Below are positions 60,331 through 64,000 of a stretch of DNA of 64,000 bases, in pieces. Both the position numbers and the translations under genes were made by a program. The notes under the pieces are model-generated. The model was not told the DNA's origin and did not search any database. It saw only the letters and a list, made by a program, of their open reading frames with translations. Positions within the stretch are counted from its first letter, which is position 1; the number at the start of each line of letters is the position of its first letter. The DNA is from Parvibaculum sp. (GTDB lineage Bacteria > Pseudomonadota > Alphaproteobacteria > Parvibaculales > Parvibaculaceae). The stretch covers positions 186,001 through 250,000 of the forward strand of contig NZ_JAUSBV010000010.1 in the NCBI RefSeq assembly GCF_030651915.1, written 5' to 3'.

Positions 60331-61329
60331 TCAGAGCCAGTCTGGCGCCGGCAGTCCCTTTTCCTTCAGGAAGACCGGGTTGAACATCTTGCTCTGATAA
60401 CGTGTGCCGTAATCGCAAAGGATGGTGACGATCGTGTGACCGGGCCCCATTTCGCGGGCGAGGCGGATGGCACCGGCTACGTTGATGCCACTCGAACCGC
60501 CGAGGCATAGCCCTTCTTCTTTCAGCAGGTTGAAGACGATGGGCAGCGCCTCTTCGTCCGGGATCTGGAAGGCATCGTCGATGGGCGCATCGACGAGGTT
60601 GGCCGTGATGCGGCCCTGGCCGATTCCTTCGGTGATCGAGGAGCCTTCGGCCTTCAATTCACCATGCTTGTAGAAGTGATAGAGCGCGGCGCCCATCGGG
60701 TCGGCAATGCCGATCCGGATATTCCGGTTGCGGTCCTTCAGCGCCATACCGACGCCGGCCAGCGTGCCGCCGGTGCCGACGGCGCAGATGAATCCGTCGA
60801 CCGTGCCGTCGGTCTGCTTCCAGATTTCGGGCCCGGTGGTTTCGATATGGGCGAGGCGGTTCGCGACATTGTCGAACTGGTTGGCCCAGATGGCGCCGTT
60901 GGGCTCCTTCGCCGCCAGCTCTTCGGCGAGGCGGCCGGAATATTTGACGTAGTTGTTCGGGTCCTTGTAGGGAACCGCCGCCACTTCGATCAGTTTCGCG
61001 CCGCAGAGCCGCAACATGTCTTTCTTTTCCTGCGACTGCGTCTCGGGGATAACGATGACGCTCCTGAAGCCGAGCGCATTGCCGACAAGCGCGAGGCCGA
61101 TGCCGGTGTTGCCGGCCGTGCCCTCGACAATGACGCCACCGGGCTTCAGCGTGCCGCGCTTCACCGCATCCTGAATGATGTAGAGCGCCGCGCGATCCTT
61201 CACGGACTGTCCGGGGTTCAGAAATTCGGCCTTGCCGAGAATCTCGCAGCCGGTTTCTTCCGAAGCGCGCCGCAAGCGCAGCAGAGGTGTGTTGCCGATC
61301 GAGTCGACCAGTCCGTTTTTAATATCCAT
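60331..61329 (-). CDS. cysteine synthase A family protein
   Basis: A 332-residue PLP enzyme of the O-acetylserine sulfhydrylase family. The PLP lysine is Lys44 in GQSVKDRAA, the TSGNTG-like loop is EGTAGNTGIGLALV and the phosphate loop is AVGTGGTLAGVG. The AGNTG variant and the ~330-residue length match the CysK2/CysK-type alphaproteobacterial form. The ATG at 61329 begins the conserved core; a TTG ten codons upstream is less likely. Product: cysteine from O-acetylserine and sulfide (family knowledge). Confidence 0.88.
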   Translation of the reverse strand: MDIKNGLVDSIGNTPLLRLRRASEETGCEILGKAEFLNPGQSVKDRAALYIIQDAVKRGTLKPGGVIVEGTAGNTGIGLALVGNALGFRSVIVIPETQSQEKKDMLRLCGAKLIEVAAVPYKDPNNYVKYSGRLAEELAAKEPNGAIWANQFDNVANRLAHIETTGPEIWKQTDGTVDGFICAVGTGGTLAGVGMALKDRNRNIRIGIADPMGAALYHFYKHGELKAEGSSITEGIGQGRITANLVDAPIDDAFQIPDEEALPIVFNLLKEEGLCLGGSSGINVAGAIRLAREMGPGHTIVTILCDYGTRYQSKMFNPVFLKEKGLPAPDWL

Positions 61330-61420
61330 TAGATCAGGGGCTTTGCTGTTCGGTGGCAAGGGAACTGGAACATACGGAGGCGGGGGGCAGTGTTCAAGGT
61401 CGAACGAGTGGACCTTTTCC

Positions 61421-62035
61421 TCATCCGATTCGCGACTTGTTTAATATAAGCCATTGAATCATAAGGATCGTCTTCGCGTCCGCAATACGCCCATCCTGGG
61501 TGGCGGCAAGCGCCTCGGAGAGCGGCACGACAACGGCGCGAATATCTTCTTGCTCGTGGGCAAGTCCGTGAATGCCGCCGATATCGGACAGATCGGCGGC
61601 GGCCGCGTAGAGATGCGTGCGCTCGCCATAGCCACCGGGCGAAGACCAAACGGTGGAAATATGGAGCGCTGTACCGATCCCGCAGTCGGCTTCCTCGCGC
61701 GCTTCGCGTGCCGCGACCCCGGCCGGTGTTTCGCCGGGGTCGACGATTCCAGCGATCGCCTCGAAGAGCCATGTCGCCTGACCCCATACAAGGCCACAGG
61801 CGCGAAATTGTTCGAGTAGCACTACGGCATCAAGTGCGGGGTCATAGGGCAGCACCATCGCGACTTCGCCTATCGTGTAGATGTCGCGTGTCACCTCGCC
61901 TGACCACGTGCCGTCGAAGCGCCGATGGCGGAAGACGAGACGCTCAAGTTTACCCCAGCCGCGGCCGATTGTGTCGCGCGAGCGGATGTCAACGTCGGCA
62001 AGGCTGCGCGGCGTTGGAACGAGGCGATTGTCCAT
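61421..62035 (-). CDS. NUDIX hydrolase, ADP-ribose pyrophosphatase-like
   Basis: A 204-residue NUDIX protein. The box G-x5-E-x7-REUXEE-x2-GU is complete in GIVDPGETPAGVAAREAREEADCGI, and a YSSPGG-like motif (WSSPGGYGERTHLYAA) follows as in ADP-ribose pyrophosphatases. It likely hydrolyses ADP-ribose or related nucleoside diphosphates. The region before the box (RFDGTWSGEVTRDIYTIGEVAMVLPYD) is the usual dimerisation strand domain. Confidence 0.9.
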   Translation of the reverse strand: MDNRLVPTPRSLADVDIRSRDTIGRGWGKLERLVFRHRRFDGTWSGEVTRDIYTIGEVAMVLPYDPALDAVVLLEQFRACGLVWGQATWLFEAIAGIVDPGETPAGVAAREAREEADCGIGTALHISTVWSSPGGYGERTHLYAAAADLSDIGGIHGLAHEQEDIRAVVVPLSEALAATQDGRIADAKTILMIQWLILNKSRIG

Positions 62036-62078
62036 GAAGAGCTCCAGACCGGTGAGGTCTGCAGTCTAACAGCAGGCG

Positions 62079-63371
62079 TCAGGGTCGTGCGAGTGTCACC
62101 TGCGTCACATCGATATTGCCGGAACGGAAACCCGCTTCGCAATATGCGAGGTAATATTCCCACATGCGGCGGAAGCGTTCATCGAATCCTTGGTGCTGTA
62201 TTTCGGGCCATGCCGCACGGAAACGTTCGCGCCACTGGCGCAGCGTTTCGGCATAGTCGAGGCCGAATTCGAGATTGCCTGCCCAGGTCAGACCGGCGCG
62301 TTGGACCTGCTGCTTCAGCACCGAAGGCGAGGGCAGCATGCCACCTGGAAAAATGTAGCGCTGAATGAAGTCCGCACGTTTCCGGTATGCTGCAAAGGAA
62401 CGGTCGGCGATGGTAATGATTTGCAGGCCGGCCTGTCCACCGGGTTTCAGGCAGTTGCGTATCTTGTCGAAATAAGCTGGCCAGTATTCTTCACCAACCG
62501 CTTCGAACATTTCGATCGAGGCAATGCGGTCGAAGCGCTCGTCGACGTCGCGATAGTCCTGATAGCGGATGTCGACCCGGTCGCTGAGGCCCTTCTGCTT
62601 CATGCGGTCGCGGGCGAAGGCGAGCTGCTCCTTGCTGATGGTGATGCCGGTTACACGGCACCCGATTTCGCCCGCCGCATATTCGGCGAAGCCGCCCCAG
62701 CCGCTACCGATCTCAAGCAGGTGGTGTTCGGGCCTGAGGTCGATGCGTTCTGCCAGCGAGCGGTACTTGTTGATCTGTGCCGACGATAAATCCTGTTCCT
62801 TGTGCGCGAAGCGCGCCGAGGAATAGGTCATGGTCGGGTCGAGCCAGCGACGGTAGAAGCTATTGCCGAGATCGTAGTGATACTCGATGTTGCGCTTCGA
62901 GCCGCTTTTTGAGTTGCGCCGCAGCATGTGCCCCAACCGCGCGACGAAGCGAAAGACCGGGTTGCCGGTCAGCTTTTCCTGCAACGCATCGGCGTTGCCC
63001 AGAAAAAACTCCAGAAAGGCCGTCACATTGGGGCTGTCCCACATGCCGTCGAGAAAGGCTTCGGCGGCGCCGAGATCGCCGCTTGCAAAGAAGCGCCGGG
63101 CGAGACCGAAATCGCGGATCAGCATTACGGCGTCGCTGCCCGGTTCGGTGCCCTTAAAGCGCAACTGGCGCCCGTCTGGCAGGATGACGGTTAGCGAACC
63201 GCGTCTGACGCGCAACAACAAACGGAAAGCGAGCCGGGCGAGGCGCGGGATACCGACGAGCGCAGCCAAATCAGCGGCATTGACATCGATCGGCGCCTGC
63301 TGCGCAGTGAACGCTGCATCCACGGGCGTCTCATGCGCGCCGTTGCGGGTGACAAGTGGCGAGTGCTGCAT
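62079..63371 (-). CDS. cfa: cyclopropane-fatty-acyl-phospholipid synthase
   Basis: A 430-residue SAM-dependent enzyme that methylenates cis-double bonds of membrane phospholipid acyl chains. Seen: a basic N-terminal SCP2-like region, YHYDLGNSFYRRWLDPTMTYSSARF, the SAM loop LLEIGSGWGGFAEYAA, IEMFEAVGEEYWPAYF, and FPGGMLPS. The ATG at 63371 has GGAGGAGG upstream; in-frame upstream ATGs lack an SD. Length is somewhat greater than the 382-residue E. coli enzyme because of the N-terminal extension. Confidence 0.92.
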   Translation of the reverse strand: MQHSPLVTRNGAHETPVDAAFTAQQAPIDVNAADLAALVGIPRLARLAFRLLLRVRRGSLTVILPDGRQLRFKGTEPGSDAVMLIRDFGLARRFFASGDLGAAEAFLDGMWDSPNVTAFLEFFLGNADALQEKLTGNPVFRFVARLGHMLRRNSKSGSKRNIEYHYDLGNSFYRRWLDPTMTYSSARFAHKEQDLSSAQINKYRSLAERIDLRPEHHLLEIGSGWGGFAEYAAGEIGCRVTGITISKEQLAFARDRMKQKGLSDRVDIRYQDYRDVDERFDRIASIEMFEAVGEEYWPAYFDKIRNCLKPGGQAGLQIITIADRSFAAYRKRADFIQRYIFPGGMLPSPSVLKQQVQRAGLTWAGNLEFGLDYAETLRQWRERFRAAWPEIQHQGFDERFRRMWEYYLAYCEAGFRSGNIDVTQVTLARP

Positions 63372-63570
63372 CGCTGCGAGTCCCTCCTCCGTTCTGCCGT
63401 TGCGGGCAGTATAGGCGAATACCGGTGAATGCCCAACGCTTCCCCGCCTCATATGGCTACGGGATGTGATGGCGCATGGTTCAGTTTCGAAAGGAGTTTT
63501 GTGCGGCGCGGCCATTAAAAAAGGCCGGCGGGCGGTGCGCTCGCGGCCTTCTCATATACGGTCTCGAAGG

Positions 63571-63645
63571 TGGCTCCCCGGGCCGGATTCGAACCAGCGA
63601 CCAATCGGTTAACAGCCGATTGCTCTACCACTGAGCTACCGGGGA
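63571..63645 (-). tRNA. tRNA-Asn(GTT)
   Basis: A 75-nt tRNA on the minus strand: acceptor TCCCCGG with CCGGGGA, D-arm TAGCTCAGTGG, anticodon loop CTGTTAA presenting GTT, T-arm GGTTCGAATCC, and encoded CCA (63573-63571). Confidence 0.97.
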
Positions 63646-63696
63646 TCACATCGAAATGGCCCCGGATGGAGCCGCCGATGAGCGGTGCATATAGCA

Positions 63697-63728
63697 AAGA
63701 CATTTGCCTCACGCCAGCCAAATGTCTT
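63697..63728. repeat. inverted repeat with perfect 10-bp arms, upstream of tRNA-Asn
   Basis: Arms AAGACATTTG and CAAATGTCTT flank a 12-bp spacer in the region between tRNA-Asn and the divergent terminal gene. It could be an operator or a cruciform; neither arm matches other sites in the window. Confidence 0.6.
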
Positions 63729-63816
63729 GTTCCTGCCACCTTTTCCCCTTATCTGCCCACAGGGGCCGGACAACCGATGGGGCCCCTCGCAAATCTTTCG
63801 GAGTGAGCAATCTGTC

Positions 63817-64000
63817 ATGGCGGCTGTGCGTCTCGGCAACAGGAAGTTCAATGTGCCGGGTACCCCCATCATTCGTGTCGTTGTGGGTATGGTGCTGATC
63901 ATCGGCGGCATGTTCGGCTTCCTGCCGGTGCTGGGCTTCTGGATGTTGCCTCTCGGTGTTGTCGTGCTTTCGGTTGACATCCACCCGGTCCGCCGTTTCA
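63817..64000 (+). CDS. small membrane protein, truncated by the window end
   Basis: The first 61 residues of a protein starting MAAVRLGNRKFNVPGT and then two close hydrophobic segments (about 20-34 and 38-54) separated by a Pro. The reading frame continues past the window, so length and C terminus are unknown. A GGAGTGA lies ~13 nt before the ATG. It resembles small alphaproteobacterial inner-membrane proteins of unknown function. Confidence 0.6.
   Translation, partial: MAAVRLGNRKFNVPGTPIIRVVVGMVLIIGGMFGFLPVLGFWMLPLGVVVLSVDIHPVRRF

Noticed and set aside
1-64000. CRISPR arrays, insertion sequences, transposases, integrases or prophage genes
   Set aside because: None seen. There are no regularly spaced direct repeats with unique spacers and no transposase or integrase motifs.

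Overview
The window is GC-rich chromosomal DNA, most likely from an alphaproteobacterium of the Hyphomicrobiales/Parvibaculales type. Supporting signs are a free-standing NDUFS4-like complex I subunit, an aap-type amino-acid ABC operon, an alaC-hom-glpX-recJ-tRNA-Glu run, a class I PHA synthase, a tandem two-domain cold-shock protein, and intergenic palindromic repeats of a kind common in that class. The assignment is an inference from content; the sequence does not name the species.

Layout. 1-3.05 kb: a sulfur-flavoured cassette with three translationally coupled leftward genes (fatty acid hydroxylase, TVP38-rhodanese fusion, SHOCT membrane protein), divergent from an ArsR-rhodanese fusion regulator with a 22-bp palindrome between them. 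3.3-7.5 kb: small metabolic genes (CoA-binding protein, crotonase lacking both usual glutamates, GNAT, aldo/keto reductase, a TetR regulator whose start codon lies inside a perfect 24-bp palindrome, and a divergent hotdog thioesterase). 7.5-19.9 kb: housekeeping (rplM-rpsI, argC, EamA transporter, phaC, a lipoprotein, alaC-hom, glpX, recJ, tRNA-Glu). 19.9-27.1 kb: a secreted protein, gloA, cobB, then an envelope module of a FecR-domain protein with a 14-residue tandem repeat, a TpsB outer-membrane transporter and a CHASE2 histidine kinase, with no recognisable TpsA cargo. 27.2-30.5 kb: a protein with the diagnostic motifs of halohydrin dehalogenase, a GH13 alpha-glucosidase and a small secreted protein.

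30.5-47.3 kb: a 19-gene run, all leftward and nearly gapless. It holds an Mrp/Mbh-type cation/proton antiporter complex with a split MrpA and three large NuoL/M/N-like subunits, followed 43 nt later by a form II CO-dehydrogenase-like molybdenum hydroxylase system (coxG, S, L, M, D, E, two XdhC halves, and a MocA-type fusion for cofactor maturation). The juxtaposition of a redox enzyme with a membrane anchor-type CoxG and an ion-pumping module is the most interesting architectural feature here.

47.7-64 kb: a double cold-shock protein, thioesterase, tRNA-Pro, small genes, NDUFS4-like protein, tRNA-Arg, an acetylpolyamine/HDAC-type deacetylase, a Sel1 protein, an aldonolactone oxidase-type flavoprotein, a mini biotinyl carrier next to metC, the aapJQMP operon, GNAT, sseA, a cysteine synthase, a NUDIX hydrolase, cfa, tRNA-Asn and the start of a small membrane protein cut by the window end.

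Non-coding structure is rich. There are two copies of a ~170-bp hairpin-ended element in opposite orientation (11.1 and 29.7 kb) plus a solo hairpin core at 17.8 kb, a three-hairpin element before argC, and a ~400-bp field of periodic inverted repeats after argC.
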